Positions 53,458 through 61,652 of a stretch of 64,000 nucleotides of DNA are shown one piece after another. A program made the translations under genes and the position numbers. A model generated the notes under the pieces. It saw only the letters and a list, made by a program, of their open reading frames with translations, made no database searches and was not told the origin of the DNA. Within the stretch, counting starts at the first letter, position 1. Every line of letters begins with the position of its first letter. Origin of the DNA: Bacteroidetes Order II. bacterium (lineage in GTDB: Bacteria > Bacteroidota > Rhodothermia > Rhodothermales > UBA2364); contig JAEUSQ010000007.1 of assembly GCA_016788705.1 (NCBI GenBank), positions 62,001 to 126,000 of the forward strand, given 5' to 3'.

Positions 53458-53840
53458 GGGGATGACTTGGTTTCGACGGGTGAGAAAAACAACAAGCTGC
53501 GTGTCGAGTTACCCAGTGGCCTACGTTAAAAACGCTGGGAAACAATAATCGCCAACGATTATTCTTACGCGATGGCTGCCTAACCTTAGTTGTTAGCATA
53601 GTTCCATCTGTCGGTCGGTTTACCTGCTCATCGGTAGATCGAATCGGCATCATATTTTGATGGGCCGTGTGCAAGGGTGCAGATCGAACCTGCGACACAC
53701 GTATCAACCGATCTGGCTTCCGGCCCGGCTTAGTCGGCTGGCTAAGACTGGAAGTGAGATTTAAATAAGCCGGATACACATGTAGAGGCTTGGATTGTTG
53801 GCTCATTCGGACCCGGGTTCAACTCCCGGCATCTCCACCA
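53458..53840 (+). ncRNA. ssrA: Transfer-messenger RNA (tmRNA)
   Basis: The 383-base RNA starts GGGGATGACTTGGTTTCGACGGG and ends with CATCTCCACCA, so the tRNA-like acceptor stem closes and CCA is encoded. The tag frame is at 53551-53583 and reads ANDYSYAMAA then TAA, close to the E. coli tag ANDENYALAA. It rescues stalled ribosomes and marks the peptide for proteolysis. A possible promoter precedes it; a terminator follows. Confidence 0.95.
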
Positions 53841-53848
53841 AACATATT

Positions 53849-53886
53849 ACACAACCTGTTTTCCTAAGGAGGGCAGGTTTTTGTGT
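53849..53886 (+). terminator. Intrinsic terminator of tmRNA
   Basis: AACCTG (53853-53858) pairs with CAGGTT (53874-53879), with flanking ACA/TGT pairs and an inner CCT/AGG. A short T run follows. Confidence 0.65.
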
Positions 53887-53989
53887 ATCATCCCGCACGC
53901 TGTTCCTTATGGGTTATCCTACGGGCACTTTTTTTTGTATATTGGGTATGTAAAAGACAAAAGCATGATCGTTGATTGGTAAAACAGCC

Positions 53990-54679
53990 ATGTATAAATA
54001 TTTATTATTGCTATTTGTATTGCCCGCTGGGCTACAAGCCCAAGATTGCACGGAGCCGGAGTGGTTCCGGACGACGCCTAAAATGGAGGGTTGGCTGATA
54101 GAGCCGGGTATGGGAGAATCCAAAGATCCGCATTGGGCGAAAGATCGTGCGGTTGGTCGTGCCCGTACCGAGATTGCCCAAACGGTGAACCTGTGGGTGG
54201 AAGCAGTAGAGCGCGAGGTCTTTACGGACGACCCCAAAAGCAACGAAGTACGGAGCGTCTTTAAATCAGTTTCGGAGCAATACACTTCCACGGCGCTTAA
54301 CGAAACGCAAATTCTCAAAGCCACATTGCCTTGTACAATGGGCGGCCATTATCGGGTATATGCTTTGGTAGCCTATCCACATAAGATCAATTTTCTTAAA
54401 GACTTGGGTTATAACGTGGAGCGCAACGATCAGGACTTGTGGAATCGCCTGCAAGTGGAACGCCCACTCCCACGGGTTGCACCACCAGCGGTTGCTAAGC
54501 CCTTGTATCAGGTTCGCGAACCCAAAAACAACAAGGTGAAGCCTAACCAACGGAATGTGAGTGGTCCGGCCAGACGTACCTCGGCGCTCCGACAAATCCG
54601 TCAATCGCCTGCGGTCAAACGTATTGTGATGGAAGTAGATGGCATCCGCACAAGTGATCTCAAATTCCAATCGAACTAA
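53990..54679 (+). CDS. Exported LPP20-like hypothetical protein
   Basis: From ATG 53990 (MYKYLLLLFVLPAG) the protein has 229 residues with a signal peptide cut near LQAQ. The mature N-terminal part contains GWLIEPGMGESKDPHWAKDRAVGRARTEIAQTV, the LPP20 lipoprotein-family layout (GxG then AxxxARxEIA). After about 160 the protein is basic and proline-rich and probably unstructured. The family assignment is tentative and the cellular role unknown. Confidence 0.65.
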   Translation: MYKYLLLLFVLPAGLQAQDCTEPEWFRTTPKMEGWLIEPGMGESKDPHWAKDRAVGRARTEIAQTVNLWVEAVEREVFTDDPKSNEVRSVFKSVSEQYTSTALNETQILKATLPCTMGGHYRVYALVAYPHKINFLKDLGYNVERNDQDLWNRLQVERPLPRVAPPAVAKPLYQVREPKNNKVKPNQRNVSGPARRTSALRQIRQSPAVKRIVMEVDGIRTSDLKFQSN

Positions 54680-54863
54680 GGCCCCTACAGATACCTCGGT
54701 TCATAATTACCTTCTTTGTACATTACTTGGCCCGTCTCGGATGCCATTTTGTCTGGTTTTGAGGGTAGGTGTGTTGAACTTCGCTTGATGATGCCTAAAA
54801 GAAACCATTTTATAATTGATGTAAATTCTTTTATCTCAATAACTTATCTATAATAATTATTCT

Positions 54864-55487
54864 ATGAAGTTCTTCAACACAGTTGCGACCTTCCTTACGG
54901 GCAGTTTGCTTTCGGGTTGTATGTTTCTCAGTACATTTCAGGGGCCTTATGGGCTTGAAAAAGGCGAAACGGCATTAGGCTTTGGTGCATCCGGATTGGG
55001 TGTTTCGAACACAACGGGTGAAAATAATGGCGCATTTGGATTGCCGGAAGCCCAAATTCAGCATGGGGTTTCAGACCGTTTGCAATTGGGTGCACGGCTT
55101 GGTATTGGAGTTTTGGGGGCGGATGCGCGGTATCGTGTATGGTCCGGAAAAAAAGTGGGTGCTGCAGTTGGCGCAACGGCGGCGTTTGCGGCGGGGGGGT
55201 TCAGTTTTAGCGAATCGGACCAAGAAGCATATGTTTTTGGTTCGTTTATCCCTTATTTTTCCGTGGGTACTTCCCGGATTTGGGGAGGGGTACGCGGATT
55301 TACCTTCTTTGCGGGCAAGCCCGAAGATTTGGAAAATGCCAATTTGGGGGCGGGTGTTTTCCTGAGCGGCGAATTAGGGCGTGGCCGATTTCGCTTTATC
55401 CCAGAAATTGCTTTTCATAACAATACAGAAAGTAATGAAACCCTCACCACTTTTGGTATTTTGATGCGTTATCGTCTTGGTCGTTAA
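54864..55487 (+). CDS. Hypothetical outer-membrane beta-barrel lipoprotein
   Basis: This 207-residue protein has a lipoprotein signal (LLSGCMF, Cys19). After this, alternating Gly/Ala-rich strands suggest a small beta-barrel (GETALGFGASGLGV, GARLGIGVLGADARYRVW, FIPEIAFHNNTES, MRYRLGR end). It resembles no enzyme. It is convergent with the next gene, 14 bases away. Confidence 0.62.
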   Translation: MKFFNTVATFLTGSLLSGCMFLSTFQGPYGLEKGETALGFGASGLGVSNTTGENNGAFGLPEAQIQHGVSDRLQLGARLGIGVLGADARYRVWSGKKVGAAVGATAAFAAGGFSFSESDQEAYVFGSFIPYFSVGTSRIWGGVRGFTFFAGKPEDLENANLGAGVFLSGELGRGRFRFIPEIAFHNNTESNETLTTFGILMRYRLGR

Positions 55488-55501
55488 GGGCTACAAGCGT
55501 A

Positions 55502-56209
55502 TCAGATCGCGTCTTCTTCGCGTTTTTGTTGTTGGCGGCGTTCCACCTTGGTCCGGTCATCCCGCAAACGTCGTTGCATAACTCCAGTGGGATTGATGTT
55601 AAAGCGTACACCAACAGTTAGGGTATTTTGTGTCCCTTTCAAATCCCACCCCGTCCGGTCGTTTAGATGTCCAAAAAGTTTTAGGGTGTTTAGCGCACGT
55701 CGCTCGCCCCGAAGGACAAGGGAAAGGTTGCCGCCTTCTTCTTTTACGAGGGGAATTTTTAGTTCTGCGCCTAGTCCGGCATAGACCTGTAGATGATTCA
55801 GATATCCAGAAAGGCCAGGTCCACTTGCCCCTGCGGTTCCCAAAATAGACCAGTACTTTCGATTATAGGCTACTTCTAAATTATTGTTGCCCCCATAGCC
55901 ATACGCGAGGTATTTAATAATACTTTTATTACCGACCAATGCCGGATTGTGGGTCTGGAAAAAATATCGAAATCCATAACCGATAGAGAACCGCTTGCCT
56001 GCTAGGCCAACAGTAATGCCGGGAACTTCGATAGCCCGCATGATGAGGTGTTTGTCACGGTGTTCGGTTTTTTGGATGTCGCAACATTCCACTTCCCGCC
56101 GATCAAAGAGGGATGAACGTCCACTAGATATGGTGACGTTTACACTTTGTGCCATAGTTGCAATAGGCATAAAAGCACATACTACTATAAAGAGAAGATA
56201 TTTTTGCAT
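55502..56209 (-). CDS. Hypothetical outer-membrane protein
   Basis: I start at ATG 56209 (MQKYLLFIVVCAFMP), giving 235 residues with a signal peptide cut near ATMAQ. The mature protein has aromatic-rich strands typical of a porin-like barrel (RFSIGYGFRYFF, NLEVAYNRKYWSI, LQVYAGLGAELKIPL), ending with a charged tail RTKVERRQQQKREE. The function is not recognised. Confidence 0.62.
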   Translation of the reverse strand: MQKYLLFIVVCAFMPIATMAQSVNVTISSGRSSLFDRREVECCDIQKTEHRDKHLIMRAIEVPGITVGLAGKRFSIGYGFRYFFQTHNPALVGNKSIIKYLAYGYGGNNNLEVAYNRKYWSILGTAGASGPGLSGYLNHLQVYAGLGAELKIPLVKEEGGNLSLVLRGERRALNTLKLFGHLNDRTGWDLKGTQNTLTVGVRFNINPTGVMQRRLRDDRTKVERRQQQKREEDAI

Positions 56210-56404
56210 GTTGGGAATTGGGAGGTGAAACAAAACAAACAATATACGCACATTTATCGGAACGGGATAGAATCGTGCCGAATTTAATCTCATGGTTAAA
56301 GGTAAAAACTGTAATACGTTTGTTGGTGGGATAGCCTTCAAACCAAGAGTAGCCCAGTAGGCAAAGAAGCCTTCCGGGCCATTTTGAAAGACGGTCAGGT
56401 CAAA

Positions 56405-56929
56405 TTAGAGTTTAAACCCCAACGTAATACCCAACGTAGAGAATTCGTAGTCGTCTTTATAACGTTGCAACAAGCCTCTGGCCCCAATGGCCCAATCGTG
56501 GCCCAAACGTCTTTCATAAGCGATCATAAAATTGCGGCCTTTTTTGTATTCGTCAAGGTCCACGTTGATTTCGCTATTAGAAGGATTTTGGTCGTAACGC
56601 CGTGAAAAGCCATACGCAAGTTTGATGGATCGCTTCCAGGTTCGAATAGGCGCCCAATAAAAATTGAGGTTGGCGGAAACATGATCAGGGCGCTTGAAAG
56701 AAGCAAAGTTCTGGTCTTGAACCGCCAGTTGAATAGAAGGAGCGATCCCCAATTTTCGGGTAAGGGGTCTGTCATACTCCACCAAATAAAGTCTTCCGTC
56801 TAATTGATCGCCATCTTCGCGCCATCCAGCAGCGCCTATTTTAAACTGACTGGCCCCTCTGAATTGTGCAAACGCCACACCCGAAAGAAGGGTTAATAAG
56901 AACAATGTGGTAGGGAAAATACGTTTCAT
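56405..56929 (-). CDS. Hypothetical outer-membrane beta-barrel protein
   Basis: The 174-residue protein has a signal peptide (to LSGVAFA, about residue 21) and then alternating hydrophobic/aromatic strands (GRLYLVEYDRPLT, SANLNFYWAPIRTW, KLAYGFSRRYDQN, FSTLGITLGFKL). The end in Leu-Gly-Phe-Lys-Leu resembles outer-membrane barrel C-termini. No specific family is recognised. It is on the same strand as the previous gene but 195 bases away. Confidence 0.62.
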   Translation of the reverse strand: MKRIFPTTLFLLTLLSGVAFAQFRGASQFKIGAAGWREDGDQLDGRLYLVEYDRPLTRKLGIAPSIQLAVQDQNFASFKRPDHVSANLNFYWAPIRTWKRSIKLAYGFSRRYDQNPSNSEINVDLDEYKKGRNFMIAYERRLGHDWAIGARGLLQRYKDDYEFSTLGITLGFKL

Positions 56930-57107
56930 GGTACTCCTGCTCGTTGTATTTAGGGTTTCTTAACGTTGAATGAGGGTGCAGATAAAAACAAAACGAAACA
57001 GTTTTCAAAAAGGTTACAAACACCAAACGAAAAGTGAAGGATGGCTTGCACTTCACGGTTTGGTTGCGTAAACTAAATTTTTAACTTCAATAATCCTTGG
57101 ATAATAG

Positions 57108-58088
57108 ATGCGTGTAAACTTTCAAGAAATCGAACAAGCCGCCGAAAGACTTCGCGGATTTGCGCATAAGACTCCTGTTCAGATGTCCCGAACGGTCAAC
57201 CGAAAGACCGGTTGCGAAGTTTATTTTAAATGTGAAAACTTTCAACGGACGGGGTCTTTTAAGTTTCGGGGTGCTTTTAATGCCCTGTCTGCTCTTCCAG
57301 AAGAAGCGCGCGAAAAAGGAGTATTGACCTATTCCTCTGGTAACCATGCCCAGGCATTGGCGAGTGCAGGTCAGATTTTGGGCATTCCGGTCACCGTGAT
57401 TATGCCTTCGGATGCTCCTGTAGTAAAAATGGAGGCCACACGTGGCTATGGTGCCGAAGTGATTGTCTATGACCGCTCCGAGCAGACCCGCGAAGCTTTG
57501 GCGAAAAGCCTACAACAAGAAACAGGTCGTATGTTGATTCCGCCCTTTGATCATCCCCATGTGGTTGCTGGTCAAGGAACAGCTACACGGGAATTGATCG
57601 AAGACGTAGGGCTTCTGGATGTACTCATCGTTTGTACGGGTGGTGGCGGCCTCTTGTCTGGAAGTGCTCTTGCGGCAAAAACAATGAATCCGCAGTGTCG
57701 TGTAGTGGGGATAGAGCCTGCTGCTGGAGACGATGTAACCCGTTCTTTTGAAACAGGGACCATCCAGTCTGTCCATAATCCGAATACCATTGCAGATGGT
57801 GCACGAACCCATTCACCTTCGGCGTTGACGTTTGGTCTCATTCAGTCTTATGTGGACGATATGCGTGTCGTATCTGATGAAGCCCTGGCTCGTACCATGT
57901 TTTTTATGTGGGAGCGCCTTAAATTGGTGGTAGAGCCAACGGGTGCTTTGGCAACTGCGGGTTTGTTCCATGCCGAGGTGGTGCGTCCTGGCCAGCGCGT
58001 TGGGGTAATCATTTCTGGCGGGAATGTGGCGCTTCAGGAGGTGCCATACTTATGGAAAGTGGCAGGATATGCCTTTGATGGGGCATAA
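57108..58088 (+). CDS. PLP-dependent threonine/serine dehydratase (IlvA paralogue without ACT)
   Basis: The 326-residue PLP enzyme has the lysine in GSFKFRGAFNA, SSGNHAQALASA, and the glycine loop CTGGGGLLSGSALA. It lacks the ACT domain found on the other IlvA in this window (3991-5265). It resembles catabolic threonine dehydratases, serine racemases and hydroxyaspartate ammonia-lyases; sequence alone does not decide among them. It starts a group with ubiA and a Moco protein, but the intergenic spaces (66 and 40 bases) do not prove an operon. Confidence 0.9.
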   Translation: MRVNFQEIEQAAERLRGFAHKTPVQMSRTVNRKTGCEVYFKCENFQRTGSFKFRGAFNALSALPEEAREKGVLTYSSGNHAQALASAGQILGIPVTVIMPSDAPVVKMEATRGYGAEVIVYDRSEQTREALAKSLQQETGRMLIPPFDHPHVVAGQGTATRELIEDVGLLDVLIVCTGGGGLLSGSALAAKTMNPQCRVVGIEPAAGDDVTRSFETGTIQSVHNPNTIADGARTHSPSALTFGLIQSYVDDMRVVSDEALARTMFFMWERLKLVVEPTGALATAGLFHAEVVRPGQRVGVIISGGNVALQEVPYLWKVAGYAFDGA

Positions 58089-58153
58089 ATGTATTTCTTC
58101 TAATTCGTAGCACGTCACAGGGATGTTGTTACGATTAATTATGAAACAGCCTG

Positions 58154-59002
58154 ATGAAAACAAAACTACGAGGAATGATTAAGCTATGCCGTCCCTTAAA
58201 TATGCTGATGTTTTGGTTCAGTGTATGGATTGGGGCGTGGCTGGAAGGGGGACACGCGATCCTACAAGCATCGAGTAGTCTAAATATTCTTTGGGCGGCA
58301 TGTTCTGCAACCGCAATTGGTGCAGGTTCGAATGCGATCAACGACTATTTTGATATGGAGATTGACCAAATTAATCGGCCTGACCGTCCGCTGCCATCAG
58401 GCGTTTTGTCACGCCGCGAGGCTTGGTGGATTTGGGCAGGACTTTCTTTACTAGGAGCGGGCATGGCCGTAGTATTGTCTGCGGTACATCTTGTGGTTGC
58501 TGTACTCTGTGTGGGCTTGCTGTATGCTTATAGCCGTTGGTTTAAGAAAACGCCGTTCTTGGGAAATTTGATGGTTGCGGGCATTGGATCGCTCGGTATT
58601 GGGTATGGGGCACTGGTCATGGGGGGCGTACAACGGGTGATGTGGGCTTTGTTGTACGCTTTTTGGGCAACCTTGGCACGGGAGTTGGTGAAAGACATAC
58701 AAGATATGCCGGGTGACCAAGCCGCCGGCGCACGAACCCTGCCCATCGTCTGGGGAGAACCTCCAACCCGTGTCTTGGCTGGTTTTTGTATAGGGATAAC
58801 GGTTCTCATTACACCAATGCCTTATTTATGGGCACAGTATAATGGCATATACCTGATAATCGTCGGATTGACGAATGCGGTCTTTCTCTATGCGGCGTAT
58901 GGCTTGGCGCAACAAGAGGAACAACAGGCTGCACTTACCAGTTCGTTGCTAAAGGGTGGTATGATGCTTGGAATGCTGGCCTTGGCAACCCAGCCTTTCT
59001 AG
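58154..59002 (+). CDS. UbiA family prenyltransferase
   Basis: The 282-residue membrane protein has about eight helices and two Asp-rich motifs: NDYFDMEIDQINRPDRPLPSG (residues 57-77, Mg-prenyl diphosphate site) and KDIQDMPGDQAAGARTLP. Such enzymes attach a prenyl chain to an aromatic ring or to glycerol phosphate (for example in quinone synthesis, or geranylgeranylglycerol phosphate in Bacteroidota-type genomes). The acceptor is unknown. Confidence 0.92.
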   Translation: MKTKLRGMIKLCRPLNMLMFWFSVWIGAWLEGGHAILQASSSLNILWAACSATAIGAGSNAINDYFDMEIDQINRPDRPLPSGVLSRREAWWIWAGLSLLGAGMAVVLSAVHLVVAVLCVGLLYAYSRWFKKTPFLGNLMVAGIGSLGIGYGALVMGGVQRVMWALLYAFWATLARELVKDIQDMPGDQAAGARTLPIVWGEPPTRVLAGFCIGITVLITPMPYLWAQYNGIYLIIVGLTNAVFLYAAYGLAQQEEQQAALTSSLLKGGMMLGMLALATQPF

Positions 59003-59042
59003 CCCTTTGCACAATTTTATCATTTCCAGTAAAAGAAAATTA

Positions 59043-59627
59043 ATGAAAAGTAAAACCCTTCCCGCAGAAATTGCCCGTAGAATTCCTCCCGGTCAATTCC
59101 TTACGCAGAAGTTTCCGGTTTTGACCTACGGAAGTACACCCAAGATTAAAACCGAAGACTGGAAATTGCGCATTTTTGGTGCGGTGGCTTCAGAAATAAT
59201 ATTGACATGGGATGGTCTGATGTCGCTTCCGCAGACAGAATTGAAAACGGACTTTCACTGTGTGACCACTTGGAGTCAATTAGACAATGTATGGAAGGGC
59301 GTTCACATTCGGGAAGTCTTACAGCAGATCAAGATATTGCCGGAAGCCTGTTACGTGATGGCCCATGCATACGGCGGTTATACTACCAATATGCCACTGG
59401 AAGTCCTCGATGACGACGACGTATTATTGGCATATGGGCACAATGGTGAGTATCTGACCCCCGATCATGGCTTCCCCATGCGGTTGGTTATACCCAAAAA
59501 ATATGCGTGGAAAAGCGCAAAATGGTTGAGCGGCCTTGAATTCATGCTACAAGACCGACCAGGTTTTTGGGAACGGAATGGCTATAGCATGAGTGCCGAT
59601 CCTTGGCGCGAAGAGCGTTATTGGTAG
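59043..59627 (+). CDS. Sulfite-oxidase-fold molybdopterin oxidoreductase
   Basis: From ATG 59043 (MKSKTLPAEIARRIPPG) the 194-residue protein has only the Moco-binding domain: LRIFGAVASEIILTWD, the Cys ligand Cys73 in KTDFHCVTTWSQLDNVWKGV, and AYGGYTTNMPLE and MRLVIPKKYAWKSAKW. No signal peptide and no heme or dimerisation domain are seen, similar to YedY-like or YuiH-like short proteins. It reduces or oxidises an oxo-compound; substrate unknown. Confidence 0.88.
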   Translation: MKSKTLPAEIARRIPPGQFLTQKFPVLTYGSTPKIKTEDWKLRIFGAVASEIILTWDGLMSLPQTELKTDFHCVTTWSQLDNVWKGVHIREVLQQIKILPEACYVMAHAYGGYTTNMPLEVLDDDDVLLAYGHNGEYLTPDHGFPMRLVIPKKYAWKSAKWLSGLEFMLQDRPGFWERNGYSMSADPWREERYW

Positions 59628-59672
59628 GTCAGACCTCATTGGTCTTCGTTTTATTCCGTTTGTACTGCACCC

Positions 59673-60230
59673 ATGATCAATCCATTTCCTCCCGAACTCA
59701 TAGAACAGGCCAAAACTGGTAACCAAACCGCCAATAACCTGATTTTTTCCCGGCTTCGCCCACTGCTGCATGGTTATTTTGTGCGCCAAATCGGGATGAA
59801 AGACCACGTGGAAGACCTCGTGCAGAACACCTTGGTTCGGGTTCATCGAAGCCTCCCAGATTTGCAACAGGCGGATCGTTTTAAGGCATTTGCCATGAAG
59901 GCCGCATTATTTGAATTACAGGACTTATACCGAGGGCGGTATGGTATTCGTGAAATGGTTTTTGATCCCGAAGAGATGCCGGATCGCGCCACCATGCCCG
60001 AAGACGTTGGATTACAAATGGATCTTCAAAAAGTCTTAGAGGAGTTAACGCCCAAAGCGCGACAGATTATTGAACTCAAACAACTGGGTTATCCATACGA
60101 GGAAATTGCCCAAATACTGGGCACCACCGAGGCCGCCATCAAAATGCAGGTAAAGCGGGCGTTTGACCGCCTCCGAGTCTTATTAACCCAAACTTTAGGC
60201 GTTTTTCTGTTACTCTTTTTACCCAATTAA
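59673..60230 (+). CDS. ECF-type RNA polymerase sigma factor
   Basis: The 185-residue sigma factor has region 2 (GMKDHVEDLVQNTLVRVHRSL, with the -10 recognition helix) and region 4 (LEELTPKARQIIELKQLGYPYEEIAQILGTTEAAIKMQVKRAFDRL). The C-terminal tail is hydrophobic (LLTQTLGVFLLLFLPN), which is odd for a cytoplasmic sigma and could bind the membrane. It is followed by a FecR anti-sigma and a TonB receptor, the usual FecI/FecR/FecA order. Confidence 0.92.
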   Translation: MINPFPPELIEQAKTGNQTANNLIFSRLRPLLHGYFVRQIGMKDHVEDLVQNTLVRVHRSLPDLQQADRFKAFAMKAALFELQDLYRGRYGIREMVFDPEEMPDRATMPEDVGLQMDLQKVLEELTPKARQIIELKQLGYPYEEIAQILGTTEAAIKMQVKRAFDRLRVLLTQTLGVFLLLFLPN

Positions 60231-60268
60231 CGGCTTTCATTCCGATCGTCTCCTTTATCAGCATTGTT

Positions 60269-61462
60269 ATGGACGCACTGTTACAACATATCCCGCTCTG
60301 GGATGAGCTATCCCATGAAGAACGAGAAAAGTGGTTAAAAGCCGCACAAGCATCACCAGACTTGGCTGCTGCTGCCAAGGACTGGGATGATTTTACCCGC
60401 CGTTTGCATGATCACTTGATGGCCCATATACCTGACGGAGAGGTGTTGGTGCTACATGCGCTGGAATTAGAAGCACCGGAAAGCTTAACACCTGAGGATC
60501 GCGAAAAGCTATCCCAAAATCGGCCGCATTTGGAGGTAGCCTTTCGTGAAATTGCGGCCTTACCTTTATTGATTAATCGCATTCGCACCGAAATAGTGGA
60601 TTTTGATTCCGAATGGATGGCCCAAACCATCGCGCTTCCTGCGAATTTTGAAGCCCACCAAGCCCCATCGGTGCCACAAAATTGGTTTTCTCGTCACCCA
60701 ATAACAAAGTGGGCGGGTGGGATCACCTTAGCCGTTGGGCTACTCATGCTGGGAATCTGGGCACTGATAACCGTCTCCTCCTACACAACGAACTCTACGG
60801 CGGACAATTATGCGACCGTTTTGCCCAATCCGTACAATGTAGAAACCATCCAAAATAAAAGTACCGAGGTCCAAGTAGTCGAATTGCCAGATGGGAGTAT
60901 GGTCACGTTATATCCATTATCTCAGATTCAATATTCACGCAATGATTTTAGTCGCAGGATTCGGGTTGCTGGGAAATTCTTCTTCGATATACAAAAGGAG
61001 GAGCAATTATTCACCATCGAGAGCAAAAATGCAGTAACCACCGTCGTCGGAACAAGTTTTGCGCTGAATACCACCCCATCTCGGACAGAAGTGGTGCTGG
61101 TGGAAGGTGAAGTGATGTTGGCTTCTCGTCGTGAACAAGCCCAGTTTGTTAGGCTGGTTCCTGGCGAAATGAGCCGTGTGGATGGGCAGGATACACCAAG
61201 TGTCCCACAAAAAGCCGATTTAGGGCAGTCGCTTGAATGGACTGGAAAATTTTTCTTTCGGGGTACGACCATTCCAGATGCCGTTCTTCAACTCGAAAAA
61301 GCCTACAACGTGCGCATCCAAATAGCCGATGACCTCCACCTCGAAACCATCGAAGGAACCTTTAGCCGCCACGAAAAACTGGGTGACATTCTGGATAAAA
61401 TAGCCCTCGCCCTGCAACGCCGGGTCACGCAAAAGTCGGAAACTGTTTTTGAATTTAAATAG
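60269..61462 (+). CDS. FecR-type anti-sigma factor
   Basis: The 397-residue protein has a cytoplasmic N-terminal part (to about 147), one membrane helix (148-170), then a periplasmic FecR domain (about 200-300; EVQVVELPDGSMVTLYPLSQ, FTIESKNAVTTVVGTSFALN) and a C-terminal DUF4974 domain (GTTIPDAVLQLEKAYNVRIQI). It would hold the ECF sigma until the outer-membrane receptor signals. The N-terminal part is longer than in classical FecR. Confidence 0.92.
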   Translation: MDALLQHIPLWDELSHEEREKWLKAAQASPDLAAAAKDWDDFTRRLHDHLMAHIPDGEVLVLHALELEAPESLTPEDREKLSQNRPHLEVAFREIAALPLLINRIRTEIVDFDSEWMAQTIALPANFEAHQAPSVPQNWFSRHPITKWAGGITLAVGLLMLGIWALITVSSYTTNSTADNYATVLPNPYNVETIQNKSTEVQVVELPDGSMVTLYPLSQIQYSRNDFSRRIRVAGKFFFDIQKEEQLFTIESKNAVTTVVGTSFALNTTPSRTEVVLVEGEVMLASRREQAQFVRLVPGEMSRVDGQDTPSVPQKADLGQSLEWTGKFFFRGTTIPDAVLQLEKAYNVRIQIADDLHLETIEGTFSRHEKLGDILDKIALALQRRVTQKSETVFEFK

Positions 61463-61652
61463 GCTGTGAACCATTCGACACATTTTTTTGCCCAATCAGC
61501 CATAATTAGTTGAAAGAACCTTGATTTTTCTCTATCATCCGGATACTATCTTTCATCATGTTAAACCGTATCCGGAAGGTTTCTCGAAATACGGTTGATA
61601 AGCTTGCTAAATCGCTTTTAATCGTTTGCAGACTCCCTCCTTATATCGCAAC

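Noticed and set aside
53225-53806. A 193-codon minus-strand frame
   Set aside because: It lies mostly within tmRNA on the opposite strand and over the AlbA_2 gene start; the RNA gene explains the sequence.
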